Positions 39,571 through 48,503 are shown, numbered from the stretch's first letter. The stretch is DNA of 64,000 bases from VXMO01 sp965219405 (GCA_965219405.1 OZ244736.1:62001-126000); one strand, 5' to 3'. Notes: a model not told the origin generated them from the letters alone. Translations and numbers: made by a program.

Positions 39571-41088
39571 ATGGCGACGTATTTCCCAAGCGTGGATGAG
39601 GTGTGCGCAATGCGCGGCCGCGGAAACATCGCGCCCGTTTGGCGTGACATTCCCGCCGACATGGAGACACCCGTCACGGCTTATCTGAAGGTGGCGAGGG
39701 AGGCTCCGTCGTTTCTGCTGGAGAGCGTTGAGGGCGGAGAGCGCGTGGCCCGTTACAGCTTCATCGGCACGCTGCCGACCAAGGTGCTGACGACGGGGCC
39801 GAACATGACATCCGGAAGCATCGATCCGCTGACTCTGATCGAAAAGGAGCTTGAGGGCTTCAAGCCCGTGCAGGTTCCGGGACTGCCTCGTTTCCTGGGG
39901 GGCGCGGTTGGTTTCGTCGCCTATGAGGCGGTCCACCACTTTGAGCCGCGCGTGCCGCGGAACGAGAATCCCGACCCGATGCAGCTTCCGGAATCAGTGT
40001 TCATGCTGACCGACACTCTGCTGATATTCGACCACGTCAAACACCTAATCAAGATTGTTAGCCATGCCTCTTTAGAAGGCAGCGACGCACAGATCTCCGA
40101 GTCGTATCAGAAGGCGGTGGAACGGATTGACCTTCTTGATGAACGGTTGGAAAGGGGACCCATTGAGGGCAATTCCGTCCTCACGCCGGGCCTTACGGAC
40201 GATTATCGAGGGGAACTGACCTCCAACCACACGGACGAGTCATTCATGCGGCAGGTTGAGGAGGCGCGGGAGCTGATCACAGCCGGCGAGTGCATTCAAG
40301 TGGTGCTTTCGCAGCGGCTTGCACGGCGCACGTCCGCCGCGCCGTTTGACATCTATCGCGCGCTGCGGACGCTGAATCCCTCGCCGTACATGTACTTCCT
40401 GGATATGGGCGACTTTCACATCATTGGGTCGTCACCGGAGATGCTTGTTCGTGTCGAGGACGGGATGGCGACGACGCATCCTATCGCCGGCACAAAGCCG
40501 CGCGGCGCGACACCTGAGGAAGACGACGCGATGGCGGAGGTGTTGATCACGGACGAGAAGGAACGTGCGGAACACATCATGCTGGTGGATCTTGGCCGCA
40601 ACGATATCGGCCGTGTCAGCGAACCGGGGACCGTCAACGTCACAAAGCTGATGGAGATCGAGCGCTATTCCCACGTGATGCATATCGTTTCCAACGTGAC
40701 GGGCAAGCTGCGGGACGGACTGTCGGCATACGATACGCTGCGTTCTTGCTTCCCGGCGGGAACGCTGTCCGGCGCGCCAAAGGTGCGGGCGATGGAGATT
40801 ATCTCCGAGAAGGAACCTCATGAGCGGGGGCCGTACAGCGGGGCTGTCGGCTACATCTCCAACGCGGGAAACATGGATATGGCCATCTGCATTCGAACGG
40901 TCGTGATGAAAGACGGTTTGGCGACGGTGCAGGCCGGCGGCGGTCTGGTTTATGACAGTGTGCCGAGGTCTGAGTACGAGGAATCGCTGGCCAAGGCACG
41001 GGGAATGCTGGCGGCACTGGACGCGGGCGAAGACCTGACCATCGACCGCATGAACAGGGCCGCAGCCGGACTGGCGGGAGGCGCGTGA
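39571..41088 (+). CDS. trpE: Anthranilate synthase component I
   Basis: A 505-residue chorismate-using subunit that forms anthranilate with TrpG. The ATG at 39571 follows GGAAAGGAA; the longer frame runs into the leader. It contains LESVEGGERVARYSFIG (Trp-binding region), FLDMGDFHIIGSSPEMLVRV and TTHPIAGTKPRGATPEEDD (chorismate site), and DLGRNDIGRVSEPGTVNV. The PLESxEx-type feedback residues appear as FLLESVEGG, so allosteric inhibition by Trp is likely retained. Its stop overlaps trpG's ATG by one base. Confidence 0.96.
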   Translation: MATYFPSVDEVCAMRGRGNIAPVWRDIPADMETPVTAYLKVAREAPSFLLESVEGGERVARYSFIGTLPTKVLTTGPNMTSGSIDPLTLIEKELEGFKPVQVPGLPRFLGGAVGFVAYEAVHHFEPRVPRNENPDPMQLPESVFMLTDTLLIFDHVKHLIKIVSHASLEGSDAQISESYQKAVERIDLLDERLERGPIEGNSVLTPGLTDDYRGELTSNHTDESFMRQVEEARELITAGECIQVVLSQRLARRTSAAPFDIYRALRTLNPSPYMYFLDMGDFHIIGSSPEMLVRVEDGMATTHPIAGTKPRGATPEEDDAMAEVLITDEKERAEHIMLVDLGRNDIGRVSEPGTVNVTKLMEIERYSHVMHIVSNVTGKLRDGLSAYDTLRSCFPAGTLSGAPKVRAMEIISEKEPHERGPYSGAVGYISNAGNMDMAICIRTVVMKDGLATVQAGGGLVYDSVPRSEYEESLAKARGMLAALDAGEDLTIDRMNRAAAGLAGGA

Positions 41089-41654
41089 TGATTTTCTTGC
41101 TGGATAACTACGACAGCTTTACCTACAACCTGTACCAGTACCTGTCCGAGCTTGGGGAGGATGTCGTCGTTGATCGGAACGACAAGACGACGGTGGAGAA
41201 CATCGCGGAGATGCAGCCGGAGAAGGTGGTCATCTCGCCGGGGCCGTCGAATCCGGCGAACGCGGGCATCTCCAAGGATGTTGCACGGTACTTTGGCGAA
41301 CAGGGCACTCCGGTGCTGGGCGTGTGCCTTGGTCATCAGTGCATTGGCGAGGTGTTTGGCGGGACGGTGGCCGGAGCGGGCGAAATCATGCACGGCAAAT
41401 CCAGCATGATTTACCATGACGGCAAGGGAGTCTACGAGGGGCTGCCCAATCCCTTTGAGGCAATCCGCTACCACTCGCTCGCGATTCTTCCGGAGACGGT
41501 GCCGGACGAGTTGGAGGTCACGGCACAGACGGACAAGGGCGTGGTGATGGGCGTGCGGCACCGCGAGTATCCCATCGTGGGAATTCAGTTCCATCCGGAG
41601 AGCATTCGGACGGAGGTCGGGAAGGATCTTCTCCGCAATTTCCTGAAGATGTAG
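41088..41654 (+). CDS. trpG: Anthranilate synthase component II (glutamine amidotransferase)
   Basis: A 188-residue class I glutaminase. The catalytic Cys is in LGVCLGHQCIG, and His/Glu in VGIQFHPESI; DNYDSFTYNLYQYL opens and SPGPSNPANAGIS forms the family oxyanion region. ATG at 41088 overlaps the trpE TGA; a GTG one codon upstream is also possible. It supplies ammonia to TrpE and may also serve folate synthesis in organisms with a single copy. Confidence 0.95.
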   Translation: MIFLLDNYDSFTYNLYQYLSELGEDVVVDRNDKTTVENIAEMQPEKVVISPGPSNPANAGISKDVARYFGEQGTPVLGVCLGHQCIGEVFGGTVAGAGEIMHGKSSMIYHDGKGVYEGLPNPFEAIRYHSLAILPETVPDELEVTAQTDKGVVMGVRHREYPIVGIQFHPESIRTEVGKDLLRNFLKM

Positions 41655-41667
41655 GGACGAGGACATT

Positions 41668-42912
41668 TTGGCGCAAGACATTCAACAGCAGGGCGAGGGC
41701 GCCGCTGAACGGGAACTAACTGTTGGGCAGCGGCGGACGCTGCTTATCACGGCTGTTGTCGGTCATGGCATCAAGCACCTGATGAATGCCGGTTTTGCCG
41801 TGCTCCTGCCGGAGATGAAAACAGGGCTGGGCCTCAACAACACGCAGGTCGGCATCATGTCCACATCGCGTTTCCTTGCGGGGGGACTGGCCAATTTCCC
41901 GGCAGGGTACATTGCTGACCGATTCACGCACATGCGGGCAATCGTACTTGGGTTGTCGATTGCAGGCATTGGCGTCATGTATTTCCTGGCAGGTATCACC
42001 ACGGCGTTCTGGCTTGTCACGTTATGGGCGTCGTTGATGGTGGTTTCGATTTCACTGTGGCATCCGGCAGCAATTGGCTCGCTTTCACGCCAATTCACAT
42101 CGAACCGCGGATTTGCTATTTCACTGCACGGCACAGGCGGCAGCGTTGGGGAGGCCATTGGCCCGCTGGTGGCAGGATTCTTGCTGGCGTTCTTCACGTG
42201 GCAATTCATTTTCCAGGGCGCGATCGTCCCCTCCATCATCCTGGGATTCGTCATCTGGTTTGTGCTGCGGCGGGTTCCGGCTGACATCAGTCAGGCGACA
42301 TCGTTCGGCGACTATCTCCTGGGTGTCCGAGAACTGCTGAGCAATAGACGCCTGCTGCTGGTGCTGTTCTTTACGGGTGGATTCGCGGGGGCGCAGGCCA
42401 CCATGTACACGTTCCTGCCCGTCTATCTGCGGGAGGATATCGCCCTTGAGCCGGAAACCGTCGGGATATTCCTGTCACTCCTCAACCTCCCCGGACTAGC
42501 CTCCCAGCCGGCTATGGGCTATCTGTCTGATCGTTGGGGGCGGAAGGCCGTTCTTGCGCCCGCAATGGGATTGCTCGGAGTTTTCTACCTGTTGCTCGGC
42601 GTTGTGCCGGCAGGCATCCCGCTTATCGCCACCATCCTCGCCGCCGGGTTGTTCTTCTACCCGATGATGGCCATTTTCCTTGCATCTGCCTCGGACCTTG
42701 CGCCGTCGGATGTGCAGTCAACGACGGTGTCGCTCGTGTTTGGTGTGGCGACCCTGGTTGGATCTCTCGCGCCTGTGGCCGCCGGACTAATTGCGGACAC
42801 GCACGGGCTTAGGTGGACGTTCTTCTTCTGCGCCACGCTGGTGCTCGCGATGGCATTTGCAGCGGCGGTGACGCGATGGGAGAGACAGAGGGAATTCGTT
42901 CCCGAAGGCTAA
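41668..42912 (+). CDS. MFS transporter embedded in the trp operon
   Basis: A 414-residue major facilitator with about 12 hydrophobic helices. GYIADRFTHMRA (loop 2-3 signature) and GYLSDRWGRKAV (loop 8-9, GxxxDRxGRR/K) identify it. The N-terminus is a 30-residue hydrophilic arm. The start is TTG 41668, 13 bases after trpG's stop with AGGA. Position between trpG and trpD suggests transport of a tryptophan-pathway compound (export of Trp or anthranilate, or import of a precursor), but sequence alone cannot show direction. Confidence 0.85.
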   Translation: MAQDIQQQGEGAAERELTVGQRRTLLITAVVGHGIKHLMNAGFAVLLPEMKTGLGLNNTQVGIMSTSRFLAGGLANFPAGYIADRFTHMRAIVLGLSIAGIGVMYFLAGITTAFWLVTLWASLMVVSISLWHPAAIGSLSRQFTSNRGFAISLHGTGGSVGEAIGPLVAGFLLAFFTWQFIFQGAIVPSIILGFVIWFVLRRVPADISQATSFGDYLLGVRELLSNRRLLLVLFFTGGFAGAQATMYTFLPVYLREDIALEPETVGIFLSLLNLPGLASQPAMGYLSDRWGRKAVLAPAMGLLGVFYLLLGVVPAGIPLIATILAAGLFFYPMMAIFLASASDLAPSDVQSTTVSLVFGVATLVGSLAPVAAGLIADTHGLRWTFFFCATLVLAMAFAAAVTRWERQREFVPEG

Positions 42913-42992
42913 CGCGGCTCAAAGCACGTGAGGCGCCTAGTATCATGTGGGCGCAGCAAGCGAACACGTAGCAACGATATGGAGCGCATCCG

Positions 42993-44006
42993 ATGATTCG
43001 AGAGGCCATTGCACACCTGATTGAGGGCCGCAGCATCTCGCAGGCGGAGGCCGAGCAGGTGATGACGGAGATCATGGACGGTGAGGCGACGCCGGCGCAG
43101 CTGGGCGCGTTCTTGATGGCGCTGCGCACCAAGGGCGAGGGAGTGGATGAGATTGCAGGCCTCGCACGGGTCATGAGGGCACGGGCTCTGCGCGTGGAGG
43201 TGGACGATCCCGATTCCCTGCTGGATACGTGTGGGACCGGCGGCGACGCCTCTCACACGTTCAATATCTCAACGGTTTCCGCGCTGGTTGCCGCGGGGGC
43301 GGGACTGCGCGTCGCCAAACACGGCAATCGCGCCGCGTCGTCCGCGTGCGGCTCGGCTGACGTGTTGGAGGCGGCGGGAGTTACCATCGAGCTTGAGCCT
43401 GAGCAGGTGGCGCACTGCATCGAGGCGGCTGACATCGGGTTCATGTTCGCACCGAAGTACCACCCTGCAATGCGTCATGCGGCCGGGCCGCGCAGAGAGA
43501 TCGGTGTTCGCACCGTGTTCAATATCCTCGGGCCTCTGACGAATCCCGCCCACGCGGGGCATCAACTTGTCGGCGTGCCGCGGCCTGAACTCGTGGAGAC
43601 GATTGCGCGGGTGCTGGGCGAGTTGGGAGCGAAGCGGGCGATTATCGTGCATGGCGCGGACGGGCTGGATGAGATTGCGCTGAGCGGGCCGTCGATCATG
43701 GCGGAATACCGGGACGGTTCGGTGACGGTGAGCGAGATCACGCCGGAGCAGTTCGGACTAACTCACGCGGGCGTTGATCAGATACGGAGCGCGGATGTCG
43801 AGTCGAGCCACAGAATCCTGACGAACGTGTTGAATGGGGAGCCGGGGCCATATCGGGACATTGTTCTCATCAATGCGGCTGCCGCGCTGGTGGCCGGAGA
43901 GGCGGCGGACGACCTGGAAGGCGGATTGGTGGCGGCGCGGGAGTCTATTGATTCAGGGGCGGCGCGGGACCGGCTGGAGCGGCTGGTGGAGGCGAGCAGG
44001 GGTTAG
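42993..44006 (+). CDS. trpD: Anthranilate phosphoribosyltransferase
   Basis: A 337-residue enzyme joining anthranilate to PRPP. The glycine-rich PRPP loop is TCGTGGDASHTFNISTV (family GTGGDGxxTFNIST, one Gly changed to Ala); KHGNRAASSACGSADVLEAAG and GIRTVFNILGPLTNPA-type GVRTVFNILGPLTNPAHAGHQ follow. The last bases overlap the tail of a small opposite-strand gene at 44003. The spacing of 80 bp from the MFS stop allows a separate promoter (TATCAT near 42951). Confidence 0.95.
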   Translation: MIREAIAHLIEGRSISQAEAEQVMTEIMDGEATPAQLGAFLMALRTKGEGVDEIAGLARVMRARALRVEVDDPDSLLDTCGTGGDASHTFNISTVSALVAAGAGLRVAKHGNRAASSACGSADVLEAAGVTIELEPEQVAHCIEAADIGFMFAPKYHPAMRHAAGPRREIGVRTVFNILGPLTNPAHAGHQLVGVPRPELVETIARVLGELGAKRAIIVHGADGLDEIALSGPSIMAEYRDGSVTVSEITPEQFGLTHAGVDQIRSADVESSHRILTNVLNGEPGPYRDIVLINAAAALVAGEAADDLEGGLVAARESIDSGAARDRLERLVEASRG

Positions 44007-44149
44007 GCAGGCCCGTTGAACAACAGGAATGCGATGCCCGCGACTCCGATCAAAGCGATGAGCGCGACCAGCAGGCGGCGTCCGACAAACCTCTTGAAGC
44101 TCTCACCTTCCTTGCGGCGAGCGCCCTCCCGTAGTTCCTGGTCATTCAT
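44003..44149 (-). CDS. Small single-span membrane protein (48 aa)
   Basis: A 48-residue reading frame, MNDQELREGARRKEGESFKR then a basic RRL, a hydrophobic helix (about 25-44, LLVALIALIGVAGIAFLLF) and NGPA. The basic arm and single helix suggest an N-in tail-anchored peptide. Its stop overlaps the trpD stop, and it lies 31 bp from another small membrane gene on the same strand. It is too short for standard gene calling. Function is unknown. Confidence 0.45.
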   Translation of the reverse strand: MNDQELREGARRKEGESFKRFVGRRLLVALIALIGVAGIAFLLFNGPA

Positions 44150-44180
44150 GAAGAGGCTTGGTGCTCCAATTCAGCAACCG

Positions 44181-44372
44181 CTAGGCGGCGCGCGCGCCGT
44201 ACATCAGGAGCACGATGACGGGCAGTGCGGAAATTGCGGCGACGATGGCGAGGTAGACGAGGGCGCGCTCGAGGGTGACCGGACGCCGGTGACCATCGTG
44301 CGTCTCCCGGTGCTTCTGCACCGCCTCCTGTGGATCCGGGGTGTTCAGGTGAAACATGTCCCAGTTGGACAT
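44181..44372 (-). CDS. Small membrane protein (63 aa)
   Basis: A 63-residue protein: a hydrophilic first half (MSNWDMFHLNTPDPQEAVQK, then HRETHDGHRRP) and a hydrophobic helix (about 39-60, ALVYLAIVAAISALPVIVLL). ATG follows AGGAGG-like GGAGGCC. It and the 48-aa gene sit back to back on the minus strand between trpD and trpC and split the trp operon. A function cannot be proposed. Confidence 0.55.
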   Translation of the reverse strand: MSNWDMFHLNTPDPQEAVQKHRETHDGHRRPVTLERALVYLAIVAAISALPVIVLLMYGARAA

Positions 44373-44449
44373 AGGGCCTCCTTAGCGGCGTCAGGCCGCA
44401 ATGAATGGCATTATAGTCTTGCCCACGCAATAAGCAAGGAACGCTCAGA

Positions 44450-45430
44450 ATGACGACAGGCACATATTTGGACAAAATCCTGCCGCAAACGCGGGAGGAT
44501 CTCAATGACCGAATATCCTCACTTCCCCTCAATGAGGTCAAGGCGCGGGCCAAAGACGCAGAGGAAGCGCGCAGCTATTACGACGCGTTTTCGGAGGATC
44601 GACTTCATCTCATTGCGGAGGTCAAGCGGGCGTCGCCGTCAAAGGGCGACCTTGCGCCCGGCATCGACGCCGCCGAGCTTGCCCGCGTCTATGTCGATAA
44701 CGGGGCATCGGCGCTCTCTGTGCTGACGGACAGGCCGTTTTTCAAGGGATCGCTCGATGATCTCACGGCGGCGCGGGGGGTTACCGGGGAGTCGGGAACG
44801 CCGATTCTCCGCAAGGATTTCGTCATTGATGAGTACATGATCTATGAGGCGCGGGTGTGGGGGGCGGACGCCATCCTGTTGCTCGTGATCAGCCTCTCCG
44901 ACGGACAGCTGCAGGACTACCAAGGGTTGGCGAATGACCTTGGCATGGCCGCGTTGATTGAGACGCATGACGAACTGGAGTTGTATCGCGCACTGGACAT
45001 CAAGCCGCGTTTGGTGGGCATCAACAACCGCGATCTCCGCACGTTTGAGACGGATTTGAATACGACACACGGCCTCGCGCCGCGCGTTGGCGGCAGCACG
45101 CGCGTGGTGGCAGAAAGCGGCGTCTTTTCGACGGAGGACGCGCGCAGCATGCGGGCTGCAGGAGCGGACGCGATACTCGTCGGCGAGGCGCTTATCACCG
45201 CCGATGACACGGCGACGAAGGTGCAGGAGCTGAGTTCCATACGCATACCGCGTCTGACAGGCATGGAAACGAACGTGCCGCAGGATGCGATTGAGCAGAC
45301 GATCCCCGGGTTTGGGAACATTCCAGGGCAAGGCTACCCGACACCGGGCGGGGGAGTGCCGGGGATCGGCGGGTACGGACCGCCTCGTTTTCCCGGGATG
45401 CCGGGTGATTTTGGGCCGCGGAACAGCTGA
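44450..45430 (+). CDS. trpC: Indole-3-glycerol phosphate synthase with Gly/Pro-rich C-terminal extension
   Basis: A 326-residue TIM-barrel enzyme. Catalytic features are AEVKRASPSKGDLAP (Lys59, with Ser63-Lys65), RKDFVIDEYM with Lys122, ALIETHDELELYRAL (Glu171), GINNRDLRTFE and AESGVFST with Glu222. The normal enzyme ends near residue 265; here residues 270-326 add a tail rich in Gly and Pro (QTIPGFGNIPGQGYPTPGG, then PGIGGYGPPRFPGMPGDFG). The tail seems translated because the trpF start overlaps the stop. A TATAGT -10-like box lies at 44412-44417. Confidence 0.93.
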   Translation: MTTGTYLDKILPQTREDLNDRISSLPLNEVKARAKDAEEARSYYDAFSEDRLHLIAEVKRASPSKGDLAPGIDAAELARVYVDNGASALSVLTDRPFFKGSLDDLTAARGVTGESGTPILRKDFVIDEYMIYEARVWGADAILLLVISLSDGQLQDYQGLANDLGMAALIETHDELELYRALDIKPRLVGINNRDLRTFETDLNTTHGLAPRVGGSTRVVAESGVFSTEDARSMRAAGADAILVGEALITADDTATKVQELSSIRIPRLTGMETNVPQDAIEQTIPGFGNIPGQGYPTPGGGVPGIGGYGPPRFPGMPGDFGPRNS

Positions 45431-46125
45431 TGGGCCTCGTTATCAAGATGTGCGGCAATCGGTCGGCAACCGATCTTATCAACGCCGCCGACGCGGGAGC
45501 GGACCTGCTTGGGATTATTTTTGCGGATGCGTGGCGGCGCATACCTGTTGACCATGCAAAGGAGATCGTTGCCACGCTGCGCGGCGAGGCGAATCACGTG
45601 CCGACGGTCGTGGGTGTATTTGTTGATCAGCCGGTTGAGGAAGTGAATGCGACGGGGGATGCAGTTGGGTTGGACATGATTCAGCTTCATGGAACGGAGC
45701 CTCCCGACTACTGGAAACAGATGGAGAGACCGCTGATTATCTGCCGGCGTATCTCGTCCTCGTTAACCCCGGAGCAGGTTGAGGATGAGCTGGGAGTAGT
45801 GAAGGAATTCACACAGCAGACCAATTCGCTTAGTCTCATCGAGCCGCACGTGGAGGGTGAGCCCGGCGGGGCCGGAGTGAGCCTTGATTTTGCGCTGGCG
45901 GAGCGGCTGGCGCGACGGTACTCGTTCATTTTGGCAGGGGGTCTCGGGCCGGGGAACGTCGGCGAGGCGATTCACGCAGTCCGGCCGTGGGGCGTGGACG
46001 TTTCGAGCGGTGTGGAGACGGACCGGGTGAAAGACCCCGCCAAGGTGGGACGATTCGTCTACGAGGCTCGGCGGGCGTCCACGGACGCCGTCGGCGCACG
46101 CATTGGAGACGGGACGACACGATGA
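45430..46125 (+). CDS. trpF: Phosphoribosylanthranilate isomerase
   Basis: A 231-residue TIM-barrel isomerase. The usual KICG opening is KMCGNRSATDLINAADAGAD (Cys active site), and FADAWRRIPVDHAKEI contains the conserved Arg; QLHGTEPPDYWKQM and AGGLGPGNVGEAI follow, ending WGVDVSSGVETDRVKDPAKV with the catalytic Asp. Residues about 105-140 (DELGVVKEFTQQTNSL) are an insertion in the barrel. Start ATG overlaps trpC's stop by one base; its own stop overlaps trpB's start by 4 bp. Confidence 0.93.
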   Translation: MGLVIKMCGNRSATDLINAADAGADLLGIIFADAWRRIPVDHAKEIVATLRGEANHVPTVVGVFVDQPVEEVNATGDAVGLDMIQLHGTEPPDYWKQMERPLIICRRISSSLTPEQVEDELGVVKEFTQQTNSLSLIEPHVEGEPGGAGVSLDFALAERLARRYSFILAGGLGPGNVGEAIHAVRPWGVDVSSGVETDRVKDPAKVGRFVYEARRASTDAVGARIGDGTTR

Positions 46126-47339
46126 CCATCGTCAAGACGGGAGCGGACACGGAGGCGCCGGGGCGCTTTGGGCGGTTCGGCGGCCGGTATGTGCCGGAGA
46201 CGCTGATGGCGGCGGTCACTGAGCTCGAGGAGTCGTATGCGGCGGCGCGGGAGGACGAGCAGTTTCTTGCGCGGCTTGACCATCTTTCACGGACATATGC
46301 GGGCCGCCCCACCCCTCTGACGCTGGCCGAACGGCTGACGGAACAGGGCGGAGGGACGCGCATCTATCTCAAGCGGGAGGATTTGGCCCACACGGGCGCG
46401 CACAAGATCAATAACGCGCTGGGGCAGGTCCTGCTGGCGCAGCGAATGGGCAAGACGCGAATCATCGCTGAGACCGGCGCGGGACAGCACGGCGTTGCGA
46501 CGGCGACCGTGTGCGCGCTGCTGGGCCTCGAATGCGTCGTGTACATGGGCGAAGAGGACATTCACCGGCAAGCGCCCAACGTGTTCCGAATGCGGCTGCT
46601 AGGGGCGGACGTTGTGTCGGTGACGTCCGGTTCGCGAACGCTCAAGGACGCGGTGAACGAGGCGATGCGCGACTGGGTGACGAACGTGGCGAATACGTAT
46701 TACGTCATCGGCAGCGTCGTTGGGCCGCATCCCTACCCTGTTCTCGTGCGCGATTTTCAGTCGGTTATCGGGCTGGAGGCTCGCGAGCAGATACTGGACG
46801 TGGAGGGACGTCTGCCGACACACCTCGTGGCGTGCGTGGGGGGCGGCAGCAACGCGATGGGCCTGTTCCACGCGTTTTATGGCGACTCGGACGTCGCGAT
46901 GGTCGGCGTGGAGGCTGCGGGGCATGGCATCGATTCGGGGGAGCACAGCGCGAGCCTGGGAGCGGGCAAGCCCGGGGTGCTGCACGGGTCGTTCTCGCAG
47001 GTGCTGCAGGACGAGTGGGGGCAAGTGACAGAGACGCACAGCATCTCCGCGGGTCTGGACTACCCGGGCGTGGGGCCGGAGCTTTCCTACTACCAGGAAA
47101 CGGAGCGGGCGCGATTCACGAGCGTGACGGACACGGAGGCGCTGGAGGGGTTCAAGCTGCTGGCGCGAACTGAGGGGATCATCCCGGCGCTGGAGTCATC
47201 GCACGCAATCTTTGAGGCGGCACGTCTGGCCGCCACGCTATCGGCTGAGGACATTATTCTGGTGAACCTGAGCGGTCGCGGCGACAAAGATCTAGCTACT
47301 GTGACGAACGCTCTAGGCATCGAGCTCGATCAAGACTAG
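46122..47339 (+). CDS. trpB: Tryptophan synthase beta chain
   Basis: A 405-residue PLP enzyme that makes Trp from indole and Ser. The start is ATG 46122 (MTIVKTGADTEAPGRFGRFG), which overlaps trpF. PLP Lys is in LAHTGAHKINNALGQ (about 91-104), the Glu in ETGAGQHGVATA, the phosphate-binding VACVGGGSNAMG and the C-terminal LSGRGDKDLATV. The sequence is of the standard TrpB1 type that works with TrpA, yet no trpA follows. A hairpin ends the operon at 47356. Confidence 0.95.
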   Translation: MTIVKTGADTEAPGRFGRFGGRYVPETLMAAVTELEESYAAAREDEQFLARLDHLSRTYAGRPTPLTLAERLTEQGGGTRIYLKREDLAHTGAHKINNALGQVLLAQRMGKTRIIAETGAGQHGVATATVCALLGLECVVYMGEEDIHRQAPNVFRMRLLGADVVSVTSGSRTLKDAVNEAMRDWVTNVANTYYVIGSVVGPHPYPVLVRDFQSVIGLEAREQILDVEGRLPTHLVACVGGGSNAMGLFHAFYGDSDVAMVGVEAAGHGIDSGEHSASLGAGKPGVLHGSFSQVLQDEWGQVTETHSISAGLDYPGVGPELSYYQETERARFTSVTDTEALEGFKLLARTEGIIPALESSHAIFEAARLAATLSAEDIILVNLSGRGDKDLATVTNALGIELDQD

Positions 47340-47355
47340 TCCCAAAAAGACGCTA

Positions 47356-47391
47356 CCCCCTGACATTCGCTCGGCCTCGAATGAGAGGGGG
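47356..47391 (+). terminator. Hairpin at the end of the trp operon
   Basis: CCCCCT (47356-47361) pairs with AGGGGG (47386-47391) and, inside a GA/AG tandem mismatch, CATTCG (47364-47369) pairs with CGAATG (47378-47383), eight-base loop. It begins 16 bases after trpB's stop. No U-tract. The rest of the gap to 47529 is unremarkable, AT-rich around 47465-47480, without a visible gene. Confidence 0.5.
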
Positions 47392-47528
47392 CAGCGCAGC
47401 GCGGGGAAAGCAGTGAGGTACAGTTCACATATCTGCTACTATCCCGCGCGCCAACACACCGTCGACTATTTTATCACAATTCAGGCAGCTCTGGAATGGG
47501 CGAGTTCCGACTTCTCCCTATGGAGAGG

Positions 47529-48503
47529 TTACGGCAGGGAGAGCACGTAGGATTCCAGGGCGAGGCGGGCGTTTGCGTTTTGGCGGAGGGCCTTCATGGT
47601 GAAGAGGGTCTCGGTCAGGGCCGATTGAGCTTCCTGCAGGGTGACGCCGATTTCATGCACTCGGTCAAGGCTTTCGGAATCCGTCACGTCCTCGGGGGCA
47701 CCCGCCACGACGACTAGCGCATCACGCCAGATAGACGCCCACGCTTCCAGTCGCCCCAGCAGGCGCTGACGGTCGGCGTAGAAATCGTCGGCCATTCTGC
47801 CAGCGCGGCGGAGGCGGTCGGCGACCGGCTCGCCGCGAACTGCAAGGATTTCGTCGAGGGCGGCACGGCGGGCATCCAGCGGCGTAGTGTCGGCCAATAG
47901 GCTGAGCGCGTATTCGAGGCGGCCGCCGGAGAGTTTTGCGAGGCGGTTCGCGTCATCGTCGTTTGCTCCGCTCTCCCTCAAGGTGTCCGCAACGCGATCG
48001 AAGGGGATTGGGCGGAGGGGAACAATCTGGCAACGGGAGCGGATGGTATCGAGAATCGCCTCGTCGTTCGCCGTCACGAGGATGAGAGTGACGTTTGGAT
48101 GAGGCTCCTCCAGAACCTTGAGAAGAGCGTTCGCTGCCTCACGGGTGAGGGTATCTGCATCGTCGATGATGATGACGCGGCCTGATGCCTCGTATGGCTG
48201 GAGGTTGGCGGCGGCCTGTAGGTCTCGCGCGGCCTCGATTCCTATGGAGCCTGCTCCGGTGGGCGAGATTACCATGACGTCCGCGTGGTGACCGCTGGCG
48301 ATGCGTTGGCAGTTTCGGCAGTCGCCGCACGGCCTGCCCTGCTCGGCGTCACACAAGAGCGCCTTTGCGAATTCGCGGGCAAGCGCCAGTCCGCCAACAC
48401 CCGATGGACCGGTCAGCAGCCAGGCATGTGCAAGCCGCCCCAGCTGGATGCTGCGGTCAAGGAGGGAGACGGCGTCCTCATCGGCGGGTACTGTCCAAGG
48501 CAT
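47529..48503 (-). CDS. holB: DNA polymerase III subunit delta', degenerate P-loop
   Basis: A 324-residue clamp-loader subunit. Four zinc-binding Cys are present (Cys51, 59, 62, 65; RPCGDCRNCQRIASG), and the AAA+ features IIIDDADTLTREAANALLKV and LEEPHPNVTLILVTAND (Walker B/sensor regions) follow, ending RSRCQIVPLRP. Walker A is GPSGVGGLALA, with Gly for the Lys that binds ATP (family GPxGxGK). E. coli delta' also lacks ATP-binding, so this does not by itself imply loss of function. It is alone on its strand near lysA. Confidence 0.85.
   Translation of the reverse strand: MPWTVPADEDAVSLLDRSIQLGRLAHAWLLTGPSGVGGLALAREFAKALLCDAEQGRPCGDCRNCQRIASGHHADVMVISPTGAGSIGIEAARDLQAAANLQPYEASGRVIIIDDADTLTREAANALLKVLEEPHPNVTLILVTANDEAILDTIRSRCQIVPLRPIPFDRVADTLRESGANDDDANRLAKLSGGRLEYALSLLADTTPLDARRAALDEILAVRGEPVADRLRRAGRMADDFYADRQRLLGRLEAWASIWRDALVVVAGAPEDVTDSESLDRVHEIGVTLQEAQSALTETLFTMKALRQNANARLALESYVLSLP

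Noticed and set aside
47340..47528. Hidden trpA remnant after trpB
   Set aside because: No frame longer than a few codons resembles TrpA; the gap holds a hairpin and AT-rich spacer only.
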